Assembly (NCBI GenBank): GCA_026391755.1
Contig: JAPLDN010000163.1
Coordinates: forward strand, 1 to 8,642
Reading direction: 5' to 3'
Length of the DNA: 8,642 nucleotides
Origin: Bacteroidota bacterium
GTDB taxonomy: Bacteria; Bacteroidota; Bacteroidia; Bacteroidales; FEN-979
Position numbers and translations under genes: made by a program. The notes beneath the pieces are model-generated. The model was not told the DNA's origin. It made no database searches and saw only the letters and a list, made by a program, of their open reading frames with translations. Shown here one piece after another: positions 1 to 6,342 of this stretch; the first letter of the stretch is position 1; the number at the start of each line of letters is the position of its first letter.

Positions 1-221
1 CTGGAATGGCTACAGGTGGAAGCGGTGATGTTCTTACGGGATTGATTACAGGATTGAAGGCCCAGGGATATTCCTCCCTGGATGCCTGCCTCCTTGGGGT
101 GTTTCTCCACGGCCGTGCAGGGGACCTGGCTTGTTTTGAAACCGGTATGGAGGCCCTGACCGCCGGAGTCCTAATAAACTATTTCGGGAAAGCATTTCAA
201 ACGCTATATGGAAAATTTTGA
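1..221 (+). CDS. nnrD: ADP-dependent NAD(P)H-hydrate dehydratase, C-terminal end (5' partial)
   Basis: Only the last 72 codons are visible; the reading frame enters at base 3 and ends with TGA at 219-221. The first residues, GMATGGSGDVLTG, are the signature of the YjeF/CARKD C-terminal domain, a ribokinase-like fold. The Asp of GSGD (codon 27-29) is the expected catalytic base. The enzyme dehydrates the damaged S-form of NAD(P)HX back to NAD(P)H using ADP (ATP in eukaryotes) and acts in the cytosol. The downstream ...DACLLGVFLHGRAGD...ALTAGVL... matches the helices that close this domain, with a conserved His and Gly-Asp. In most bacteria the protein is a fusion with an N-terminal NAD(P)HX epimerase, which would lie outside the window. 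The ATG at 6 is an internal Met, not a start. The last 14 bases overlap the next gene, which suggests co-transcription and translational coupling. Confidence 0.93.
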   Translation, partial: GMATGGSGDVLTGLITGLKAQGYSSLDACLLGVFLHGRAGDLACFETGMEALTAGVLINYFGKAFQTLYGKF

Positions 222-783
222 GAAAGAATCGTTAGTTAATATGGTTATCGCACCATATGTTCAGAAAGCCACGGCACTCCGGGGTATTAAACGGCATGTC
301 GGAGGGAACCAGTTCAGGCATGCCCTCAGCACATATGCTATTCTGATTGATTATCATTATGTGGACCAGGTGTTGTTGAAGGCCTCTGTTATCCATGATC
401 TTTTTGAAGATGTTAAATGTGTTTCCCGTGATGAAATAATAAACCTTGACGTGGACGGTCCTGCTGTTTTTGTACTGGTCCTGGAGGTGACCAAGACGAA
501 GGAGGAAACAAAAGACCAGTACCTCGAAAGGTTACTTCTGAAAGGCAGTGAAAACGCAAAGACATTGAAATGTGCCGACCGCATCAGCAACCTCACCGAC
601 CTGCATCCCGATATTTTCGATAAGGAATTTATCCGCAGATATCTTGAAGAAACCAAAAAATGGGTAATCCCGATGGCTGAACAGGTAAACAGGAATATGC
701 TTTATGAACTTGAAGATCTTCTTCACCGAAGGGAAGCCCTGCTGAGATTTACGGCTTTAGGCTGGCCTTTCCATAAAAAATGA
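208..783 (+). CDS. RelA/SpoT-type HD-domain hydrolase, MESH1/small alarmone hydrolase-like
   Basis: A 191-residue single-domain protein. The motifs of the RelA/SpoT hydrolase domain occur in order: His38 in FRHAL, His63-Asp64 in the HD box HDLFED, Glu67-Asp68 (the catalytic ED of ppGpp hydrolases), VTK at 94-96, and KCADRISNL at 121-129 with the fourth metal ligand Asp124. This spacing matches Mn-dependent (p)ppGpp 3'-pyrophosphohydrolases. No synthetase, TGS or ACT domain is present, so it resembles stand-alone small alarmone hydrolases and animal MESH1, which also removes the 2'-phosphate of NADPH. The family assignment is from motifs; the substrate is inferred. The start at 208 overlaps the upstream dehydratase gene by 14 bp and has no clear ribosome-binding site; Met12 at 241 is an alternative that would remove the overlap. 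The TGA stop directly abuts the stop of convergent parE. Confidence 0.85.
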   Translation: MENFEKESLVNMVIAPYVQKATALRGIKRHVGGNQFRHALSTYAILIDYHYVDQVLLKASVIHDLFEDVKCVSRDEIINLDVDGPAVFVLVLEVTKTKEETKDQYLERLLLKGSENAKTLKCADRISNLTDLHPDIFDKEFIRRYLEETKKWVIPMAEQVNRNMLYELEDLLHRREALLRFTALGWPFHKK

Positions 784-2640
784 TCAGACCAGGATGGCTT
801 CTCCCAGGACATCCTCTTCAACTTTCAGGTTATCGATAATAAAATTCTGGCGTTCGGGTGTATTTTTCCCCATATAAAAATTCAGGACCTCCTGGAAAGA
901 TGAGTCTTTGGTCAGGATCACAGGATCAAGCCGCATATTCGCCCCGATAAAATATTTAAACTCGTCGGGTGAGATTTCGCCCAGGCCTTTGAAACGTGTG
1001 ATCTCGGGGGTTCCGCCCAACTTTCCCATGGCCGATTTCTTCTCATCTTCAGAATAGCAGTAAATCGTCTTTTGTTTGTTTCTCACTCTGAAAAGCGGTG
1101 TCTGCAAAATAAAAAGGTGGTTATTCCTGACAAGGTCAGGATAAAATTGCAGGAAAAACGTCAGCATCAGCAGCCTGATATGCATCCCGTCCACATCGGC
1201 ATCAGTTGCTACCACAACATAGTTATAACGAAGGTTTTCAAGTCCTTCTTCAATATTTAATGCCGATTGCAACAGGTTAAACTCTTCATTTTCATATACG
1301 ACCCTTTTACTGAGCCCGAAGCAGTTCAGAGGTTTCCCCTTAAGGCTGAAAACAGCCTGGGTATTTACATCCCTCGCCTTTGTAATTGAACCGCTGGCCG
1401 AGTCGCCTTCAGTGATAAAAATGGTAGACTCATACCTGCGGTCATCATGATTGTTATAGTGAATACGGCAATCTCTCAGCTTTTTATTATGCAGGCTGAC
1501 TTTCTTGACACTTTCCTTAGCGATCTTTTTTATGTTGGCCCATTCCTTGCGTTCCTTCTCCGATTGAAGAATTTTCCTGAGCAAAGCTTCGGCTGTATCG
1601 GTATTCATGTAAAGGTAATTGTCAAGATGTTTCTTGACAATATCCATGATGTAGTTCCTTATGGTTTGTCCGTCGGGTTCTATATAGAGAGATCCCAGTT
1701 TCGTTTTGGTTTGGGATTCAAACACAGGATCCTGGACTTTGATACTCAGGGCAACTATTAATGAAGCTTTTATATCGTTTGTATCAAAGTCCTTCTTGTA
1801 GAATTCCCGTATTGTTTTGACCAGGGCTTCACGGAACGCGGCCTGGTGAGTACCTCCCTGTGTTGTATGCTGACCGTTAACGAAAGAATAGTATTCTTCG
1901 CCATACATCTCGCAATGAGTAAAAGCGAATTCAAAATCCCCGTCCTGGATATGAACCACGGGATATAACTTCGGAGTATCGATATAAGAGTTCAGAAGGT
2001 CAAGGAGGCCGTTTTGGGAGTAATACCGTTCACCGTTAAAGATAAGGGTAAGTCCGTTATTCAGGAACGCATAGTTCCAAAGCATTTTCTGTATATAGTC
2101 GGGAATAAAATGATATTTCCCGAACAAATCCTCGTCGGGGGTGAAAGTAACGATGGTCCCGGCCCTCAGGTCGCAGGGTTTTTCTTTTTCATCATGGGTG
2201 AGTTCTCCCCGTGAAAACTCGATGATCCTGGTGAGGCCGTCGCGAATAGCCTGGACCCTGAAAAAGGATGACAGCCCGTTGACTGCCTTGGCTCCCACGC
2301 CGTTAAGACCTACCGCTTTTTTAAAGACCTTTGAATCGTATTTTGCCCCTGTATTGATCTTTGAAACGCATTCAACCAGTTTTCCAAGAGGGATGCCTCT
2401 ACCGTAATCGCGAACGCAAACCTGCTGGTCTTTAATGGTTATTTCAATTGTTTTGCCATATCCCATGACATACTCGTCAATGGCATTATCAACGATCTCC
2501 TTGATAAGGACATAAATCCCGTCGTCGGGAGAGGAACCGTCGCCCAGTTTGCCAATATACATGCCCGGGCGAAGGCGGATATGCTCTTTCCACTCCAGGG
2601 ATCTTATACTGTCTTCATTATAGGCTTCTTCCTTAAACAT
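784..2640 (-). CDS. parE: DNA topoisomerase IV subunit B (ParE, Bacteroidetes type)
   Basis: 618 residues from the preferred start. ParE is the ATPase/TOPRIM subunit of topoisomerase IV, which pairs with ParC to decatenate daughter chromosomes. The GHKL ATPase region has RPGMYIG (24-30), EIVDNAIDE with general base Glu48 and Mg ligand Asn52, DYGRGIP (78-84) and the ATP lid GLNGVGAKAVN (111-121). The transducer has the QTK loop at 310-312. The TOPRIM domain has EGDSASG with Glu411 and DADVDG with Asp480/482/484; RFKGLGE is at 549-555. All key residues are present and the length is normal. The open frame extends 41 codons upstream to 2763, but that stretch (starting MVNLSKL) has no ParE similarity I recognise and contains a -7 promoter box, so I place the start at Met 2640. 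A parC gene is not adjacent on the 3' side, where the HD gene converges. Confidence 0.95.
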   Translation of the reverse strand: MFKEEAYNEDSIRSLEWKEHIRLRPGMYIGKLGDGSSPDDGIYVLIKEIVDNAIDEYVMGYGKTIEITIKDQQVCVRDYGRGIPLGKLVECVSKINTGAKYDSKVFKKAVGLNGVGAKAVNGLSSFFRVQAIRDGLTRIIEFSRGELTHDEKEKPCDLRAGTIVTFTPDEDLFGKYHFIPDYIQKMLWNYAFLNNGLTLIFNGERYYSQNGLLDLLNSYIDTPKLYPVVHIQDGDFEFAFTHCEMYGEEYYSFVNGQHTTQGGTHQAAFREALVKTIREFYKKDFDTNDIKASLIVALSIKVQDPVFESQTKTKLGSLYIEPDGQTIRNYIMDIVKKHLDNYLYMNTDTAEALLRKILQSEKERKEWANIKKIAKESVKKVSLHNKKLRDCRIHYNNHDDRRYESTIFITEGDSASGSITKARDVNTQAVFSLKGKPLNCFGLSKRVVYENEEFNLLQSALNIEEGLENLRYNYVVVATDADVDGMHIRLLMLTFFLQFYPDLVRNNHLFILQTPLFRVRNKQKTIYCYSEDEKKSAMGKLGGTPEITRFKGLGEISPDEFKYFIGANMRLDPVILTKDSSFQEVLNFYMGKNTPERQNFIIDNLKVEEDVLGEAILV

Positions 2641-2719
2641 GTTCCGGGTTTGCAAAATCAAAAAAACATCTGCCGGTTCAAGCCCGGGATGCCCTGGCCT
2701 GAATTTCTTTTGGCCGCGA

Positions 2720-2727
2720 CAAATATA
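2720..2727 (-). promoter_or_regulatory. Putative parE promoter -7 box (TATATTTG)
   Basis: Read on the minus strand this is TATATTTG, a perfect match to the Bacteroidetes -7 consensus TAnnTTTG. A transcript would begin near 2714 and give a leader of about 75 nt before the ATG at 2640. I see no convincing TTG-type -33 element at the usual spacing, so the call rests on the -7 box and its position. The predicted leader contains a short hairpin-forming stretch at 2682-2698, a 7-bp stem with one mismatch around a 3-nt loop. Confidence 0.45.
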
Positions 2728-2802
2728 AAGTAAACTCGAGGGCAGCTTCGACAGATTTACCAAATATTATGGGAAAGTTATTCACAGGAGCAGGGATTTC
2801 CT

Positions 2803-2810
2803 TTATTTTG
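2803..2810 (+). promoter_or_regulatory. Weak candidate -7 box upstream of the decarboxylase gene
   Basis: TTATTTTG differs from TAnnTTTG at one fixed position and lies 31 bp before the ATG at 2842. A TTC at 2781-2783, 19 bp upstream, is the nearest thing to a -33 TTG. It sits in the 201-bp divergent region 2641-2841, which otherwise shows only the parE box. Position favours it; sequence support is modest. Confidence 0.3.
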
Positions 2811-2841
2811 CAGACAGTAAACAAATTATCCGGAAAAAGAC

Positions 2842-3621
2842 ATGGAACTAGTCAAACAGGAAATTAAAGAGATGATCGGATGGATCACGCTCAATCATGA
2901 TGCAAAAAGGAATGCCTTAAGCCGTGCTCTTCTGAATGAGTTGCTTGAAGCATTGCATGAAATGGAACAGAAAAAGGTAAGGGTCATTATCCTCAGGGCA
3001 AACAAAGGTGCCAGGGTATGGTCTTCGGGATTTAACATTGACGAATTGCCCCGTGACGGTAGCGACCCCCTGGCCTATGATAACCCTCTGCAAAAGGTTA
3101 TACGGGCCATCATGCGGATCCCTATACCTGTGATAGTAATGGCCGAAGGAAGCATCTGGGGAGGAGCCTGCAATGTTGCAATTATATGCGACATCGTCAT
3201 AGGGACCAAAGATACCTGTCTTGCAATAACACCTGCAAAGATCGGGGTGCCTTACAACACCTCCGGGATATTGCAATTCCTTGATATCATGGGTTCCCAT
3301 ATTGCAAAGGAGATGTTCTTTACTGCAGACCCTATCTCGGCAGAAAAGGCCCATAGCCTGGGGATCATCAATCATATCGTCGAGGCGGAAGAACTTGAGG
3401 ATTTCACCATTAAGCTCGCCAACCGCATCATTGCCAATTCCCCCCTGAGTATCCAGGTCATCAAAGAGCAGCTGAATATTTTAGGGAATTCTTTACCCAT
3501 TTCACCTTCGGTGTTTGAACATATCGACATGCTCAGGGGGAAAGCCGGGACAAGTACCGACTATATCGAAGGAATAAGGTCTTTTTATGAAAAGAGGAAG
3601 CCGGTCTTTATTGGTGAGTGA
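2842..3621 (+). CDS. scpB: Methylmalonyl-CoA decarboxylase-like enoyl-CoA hydratase/isomerase family protein
   Basis: 259 residues, the usual length for a crotonase-fold protein of the ScpB/YgfG type. Matches to remembered E. coli YgfG run through the whole chain: ILRA (50-53), IDELP..G.DPL.YD.PL (66-83), EGS.WGGA (102-109), ITP..IGVPYN (129-139), FTADPISAEKA (160-170), GIINHIVE.EELEDFT (174-189) and the C-terminal EKRKP.F.G. Tyr138 in GVPYN corresponds to the YgfG active-site Tyr140, and Gly108 to oxyanion-hole Gly110. The position of YgfG His66 is Phe64 here. The likely reaction is decarboxylation of methylmalonyl-CoA to propionyl-CoA in the cytosol, in a succinate-to-propionate route. No mutase, epimerase or CoA-transferase gene lies beside it in this window, so the pathway role is inferred. 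The ATG follows an A-rich stretch (GGAAAAAGA) rather than a classical Shine-Dalgarno. Confidence 0.85.
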   Translation: MELVKQEIKEMIGWITLNHDAKRNALSRALLNELLEALHEMEQKKVRVIILRANKGARVWSSGFNIDELPRDGSDPLAYDNPLQKVIRAIMRIPIPVIVMAEGSIWGGACNVAIICDIVIGTKDTCLAITPAKIGVPYNTSGILQFLDIMGSHIAKEMFFTADPISAEKAHSLGIINHIVEAEELEDFTIKLANRIIANSPLSIQVIKEQLNILGNSLPISPSVFEHIDMLRGKAGTSTDYIEGIRSFYEKRKPVFIGE

Positions 3622-3653
3622 CAGATCATTTTAAAGATTTTACCGATAAGGGT

Positions 3654-3683
3654 TTTGTTCGCGTATATTATAATATACATTTG
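3654..3683 (+). promoter_or_regulatory. Bacteroidetes sigma-type promoter for the beta-helix gene
   Basis: A -33 TTTG at 3654-3657 and a perfect -7 box TACATTTG at 3676-3683 are separated by 18 bp, close to the consensus Bacteroidetes arrangement. Transcription would start near 3689, leaving only about 12 nt before the ATG at 3701. That fits a phylum that often initiates without Shine-Dalgarno pairing. The spacer is unusually AT-rich and carries the palindrome listed separately. Confidence 0.7.
3663..3678. repeat. Perfect 16-bp palindrome overlapping the promoter; candidate operator
   Basis: GTATATTA followed directly by TAATATAC forms an uninterrupted dyad. Its right end covers the first three bases (TAC) of the -7 box at 3676-3683, and the rest fills most of the -33/-7 spacer. 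A dimeric repressor bound here would block the promoter. The low sequence complexity of the AT-rich spacer makes a chance palindrome possible. Confidence 0.45.
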
Positions 3684-3700
3684 CCCGAAATCTGTAAATC

Positions 3701-4810
3701 ATGAAAAAAGCCTTACTATTAATGGGCTGCATATTTGCAGCAAGTTCTTTTTTGAATGCAGCAAAATTGCTTGTTCCTTCACAATATACAAGCATACAGG
3801 CAGCGATTGACGCAGCATCTGTTCATGACACGGTCCTGGTTTCGCCGGGAACCTATTTCGAGAACATTAATTTCAGGGCAAAGGGCATAGTGCTGGCCAG
3901 CACATTCATTCTGACACAGGATACTGCAACTATTGATGCTACCGTGATCAACGGGAGCCAGCCCACTATGCCTGATTCTGCAAGTTGTGTAATTATTGCG
4001 AGCAAAGTTCCGTCCACCATAGCTGATACAAATGCATGCATAATTGGTTTTAAAATTACGGGAGGTACAGGCACGAAATGGAATGATGAGCACAACCCTG
4101 GAAATATCTACAGGGAAGGAGGCGGAATACTGGTTCAATATCTTTCACCCAGGATACTCCATAATCATATTACGCATAATCAAGCTGTAAGTATGAGCGG
4201 AGGCATGGCCAGTGCAGGCGGAGGGGCCATACGATGCGGGGACAGCAATCCTTTGATACAGAACAATGTTATCGACAACAACCAGGGCCGGTATGGAGCC
4301 GGTATTGTATTCAATTATTGCGGATGCACGGTGAGGAACAACCTGATAGCCCATAACTCGGGAGGGCAGGATTTCGGAGGAAGCGGTGTCTGGCTTCTTG
4401 GAGAGAGTTCCCTGGGTTTACCGCGTAAACTTGTCAACAACACGATCATCTTCAACTATTCGGCAGGCCCCGGTGGGGGTATTTGGGCGCTGAACACAAG
4501 CGCGACCATCAACAATAACATCCTGTGGGGCAACACGGCAACAAGCGGCAAGCAGATATACTCAGGGGCAAGCACTCTTACAGTAACATATAATGACGTG
4601 CAGGACGGGTATACGGGAGCAGGAAACATCAAAGAAGATCCCGAATTCGATGTCATCAATTATTTTCTATCGGGCATCTCTACATGCGTCGATAAAGGAG
4701 ATTCTTCAGCTGTTTTCAACGACAAGCCTGATCCTCTGAACCCTTCAATGGCAAAGTTTCCTTCCAAAGGGGACCCGCGCCTGAGATCCTCATCATGCCT
4801 AATCCGGTGA
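3701..4810 (+). CDS. Secreted right-handed parallel beta-helix repeat protein, frameshifted before its sorting domain
   Basis: 369 residues. Residues 1-20 form a Sec signal peptide (MKK, hydrophobic core, FLNA before Ala21). The N-terminal unit VPSQYTSIQAAIDAAS...DTVLVSPGTYFENINF (25-58) is the standard cap of pectin-lyase-like/DUF1565 beta-helix proteins. Asn-rich rungs follow at about 150-300, for example ILHNHITHN, LIQNNVIDNN, TVRNNLIAHN, LVNNTIIFN and TINNNILWGN. The closing segment STCVDKGDSSAVFNDKPDP...FPSKGDPR (327-360) is typical of the family. The expected NDxGAYGGP motif that normally comes next is missing, and the frame runs into nonsense (LRSSSCLIR) and TGA at 4808. The T9SS sorting domain lies in the -1 frame directly downstream. 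The original protein was probably exported to the cell surface or medium; its ligand, if any, is unknown. As read here it could reach the periplasm but would lack the T9SS signal. Confidence 0.85.
   Translation: MKKALLLMGCIFAASSFLNAAKLLVPSQYTSIQAAIDAASVHDTVLVSPGTYFENINFRAKGIVLASTFILTQDTATIDATVINGSQPTMPDSASCVIIASKVPSTIADTNACIIGFKITGGTGTKWNDEHNPGNIYREGGGILVQYLSPRILHNHITHNQAVSMSGGMASAGGGAIRCGDSNPLIQNNVIDNNQGRYGAGIVFNYCGCTVRNNLIAHNSGGQDFGGSGVWLLGESSLGLPRKLVNNTIIFNYSAGPGGGIWALNTSATINNNILWGNTATSGKQIYSGASTLTVTYNDVQDGYTGAGNIKEDPEFDVINYFLSGISTCVDKGDSSAVFNDKPDPLNPSMAKFPSKGDPRLRSSSCLIR
4732..4810 (+). other. Frameshift/deletion junction between beta-helix and T9SS domain
   Basis: The beta-helix frame stays open to the stop at 4808-4810, and the sorting-domain frame is open from 4732 (after TGA at 4729-4731). 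The two frames therefore overlap here. Homology switches between about 4779 (end of GDPR) and 4780-4797 (PEILIM of the sorting-domain frame). Because the usual NDxGAYGGP segment is absent from all three forward frames, a small deletion of 3n+1 bases explains the data better than one lost base. I see no slippery heptamer that would suggest programmed frameshifting. Confidence 0.65.
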
Positions 4811-5034
4811 GAGAGGAAGCCGACATTGTAATGCATAATCTGAATGGAAATGACTTACGCACAGAATTATTCGATATTAACGGGCATACAGTAAGACATA
4901 TGGCCCCGGAATCATTTTCCCCCGATGAATACAGGATCAGGTTTCTCAGGGGGAATCTTTCGTCGGGAAATTATTTGCTTGTCCTGATTTCCGATAAGCG
5001 GGTGCTGGCCAGGAAATCACTTACAATCAATTAA
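4795..5034 (+). pseudogene. Detached T9SS type A C-terminal sorting domain (3' part of the beta-helix gene)
   Basis: The 79 residues from the ATG at 4795 begin MPNPV, then ELFDINGHTVR (35-45 region) and NLSSGNYLLVLISDKRVLARKSLTIN. This is the Bacteroidetes type A sorting domain, which outer-membrane T9SS machinery recognises and normally cleaves or replaces with a lipopolysaccharide anchor. Such domains occur only at the C-terminus of larger secreted proteins and need an N-terminal signal peptide, which this fragment lacks. It is best read as the broken-off end of the gene beginning at 3701. The ATG is probably an internal Met and has no ribosome-binding site. Translation by reinitiation is conceivable because the start overlaps the upstream stop by 16 bp. 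Its last 8 bp overlap the convergent flippase gene. Confidence 0.8.
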
Positions 5035-6334
5035 GATCAGCAACATCGGCTTTCCAGGTAATGTTCCTGATCTCAGTGAGAAGCAATTTTATCTCGGCCC
5101 TTGTTAACAGGAAGTCCCTGGGTTTCAGACGGCTCATCCTGGAAAATACAATAAACTGATATATTGTTGATACAATGTACGAGACCGACGCGGTTATGGA
5201 AGCTCCGATTATACCGTATTTGGGCACAAGAAGCAAGCCAAGACCCAGGGTGAATACCAGTCCGATGGCCGAACTGATTGTATTATGATAAGGTTTATTG
5301 ATACCTGAGAAGAAGTGACTCAGGATCATGCCGAAACTCAGGGCTATAATACCTGTTCCCAGGCAGGCAATGACTGTTCTTATCATCCCGAATTCAGGCC
5401 CGAAGATCATCCTGAAAAAAACCTCGGGTAACGCAACAAGGCAAAGCACTGCAGCGGAAGTTACTACAATGGTTATTTTCGAAAGGATAAGCGTAAGCTG
5501 CACACTGTAATTAAAATCCATGGCGTTGGATATGCGTGTGAACTGGACCATGGCCAGGCTGCGGCTGATGATCCAGAGGCCTTCCGAAATACTGAATCCC
5601 AATCCCATGACACCAAGAGCTGCGCGGCCAAACCAGAAATCAACCATATAATACCCGATACGGTAATTCATCAGCTGGAAAATGTTGGCGAACTGGGAAT
5701 ATGTGCCAAAACGGAACATGGCGCGGAATATCGGCTTAAGCCCGGTTAAAGGTTCTGCTTTCAGGAACTTCAATAAAGGGAAAAAACTAAATAAAAATGA
5801 GATCAGGTAGGAGATCAGGATAGCCCAGTAATATGCCATAACCGTCCTTACATGGAACAGGAATACAGCTGCAACCAGGCATATAATAAGAACGATGATC
5901 TGAAGTATGGTTAAGATATTATAGGCTTCAACCTTTTCTTTTCCTAGCAGCAGCATGTAGTTAGCGGAAGTAAATGACATAACGAAGGCAAGGGCCAGCA
6001 CTTGGGTGAAGTATCCGTGAGGGATGACTTCAAGGTGCCTCGACAGGGTTCCTGTATAATAGAATAACAAGGTACCGATAATAGTTATTCCTAAGGTCCA
6101 TGCATAGCTCGACACAAACAGCTTGAAAAAGCTTGCCCTGGGGGTCATATAAACCAGGGCCCCGCCACCGATAAAATTGTTAAACAGCTGGATATAGGTA
6201 ACCGAGAGAGTGATCAGAAAAATGGTGCCGACATTTTCCGCTCCAAGGAAGCGTGCGTTAAGGACACTGATCAGCAGGGTCAGGAATGCACTGATTACGC
6301 GGGTCCCTATAGTACCAATGATCTTTCTGAACAT
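5027..6334 (-). CDS. Polysaccharide flippase (Wzx/RfbX-like, MATE/MVF superfamily membrane protein)
   Basis: 435 residues, very hydrophobic, with about 12 likely membrane helices (roughly 10-27, 36-56, 74-93, 110-130, 141-161, 166-187, 208-226, 235-255, 282-302, 318-340, 352-371 and 375-397). The N-terminus (MFRKIIGTIGTRVISAFLTL...NARFLGAENVGTIFL) is typical of lipid-linked oligosaccharide flippases: a helix, then an FLGxxxxGT turn. The C-terminal half has the familiar P.YG..GAS....VSY segment (371-386). It would move undecaprenyl- or lipid-linked glycan units from the cytoplasmic to the periplasmic face of the inner membrane. Its ATG lies 8 bp after the stop of the upstream fusion gene, so the genes form one operon. 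No polymerase (Wzy) gene is visible in this window, and the particular glycan cannot be told from sequence. Confidence 0.87.
   Translation of the reverse strand: MFRKIIGTIGTRVISAFLTLLISVLNARFLGAENVGTIFLITLSVTYIQLFNNFIGGGALVYMTPRASFFKLFVSSYAWTLGITIIGTLLFYYTGTLSRHLEVIPHGYFTQVLALAFVMSFTSANYMLLLGKEKVEAYNILTILQIIVLIICLVAAVFLFHVRTVMAYYWAILISYLISFLFSFFPLLKFLKAEPLTGLKPIFRAMFRFGTYSQFANIFQLMNYRIGYYMVDFWFGRAALGVMGLGFSISEGLWIISRSLAMVQFTRISNAMDFNYSVQLTLILSKITIVVTSAAVLCLVALPEVFFRMIFGPEFGMIRTVIACLGTGIIALSFGMILSHFFSGINKPYHNTISSAIGLVFTLGLGLLLVPKYGIIGASITASVSYIVSTIYQFIVFSRMSRLKPRDFLLTRAEIKLLLTEIRNITWKADVADLN
5034..5073. terminator. Bidirectional hairpin at the convergent junction
   Basis: AGATCAGCAACAT (5034-5046) and ATGTTCCTGATCT (5061-5073) pair at 12 of 13 positions, with one C-C mismatch at 5041/5066 and a 14-nt loop. 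The stem starts on the last base of the TAA stop of the sorting-domain frame, so it lies just downstream of that gene on the plus strand. On the minus strand it is inside the last codons of the flippase gene. There is no strong U-tract on either side, only AATTTTA at 5085-5091 on the plus strand, so a classical intrinsic terminator is not proven. A role in terminating the plus transcript or protecting its 3' end is inferred. Confidence 0.5.
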
Positions 6335-6342
6335 CCGGAATG

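Noticed and set aside
357..656. 99-codon minus-strand open frame inside the HD gene
   Set aside because: Ser/Arg-rich antisense shadow of the HD motifs, with no independent support.
791..815. 6-bp inverted repeat (AGGATG/CATCCT, 13-nt loop) just past the HD gene stop, as a terminator
   Set aside because: The stem is short, has no U-tract after it and lies in conserved parE coding sequence; a repeat this small is expected by chance.
1447..1761. 104-codon plus-strand open frame inside parE
   Set aside because: It is the complement of conserved ParE codons; the hydrophobic and aromatic bias is what reversed coding sequence gives.
2917..3375. 152-codon minus-strand open frame inside the decarboxylase gene
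   Set aside because: It is antisense to a well-supported gene, has Cys/His/Tyr-rich composition with no recognisable family, and has no promoter or start context.
3704..3730. Possible lipobox (LMGC, Cys10) making the beta-helix protein a lipoprotein
   Set aside because: Cys10 is too close to the N-terminus to leave a full hydrophobic core, and Met at -2 is atypical. A signal peptidase I site after FLNA at residue 20 fits better.
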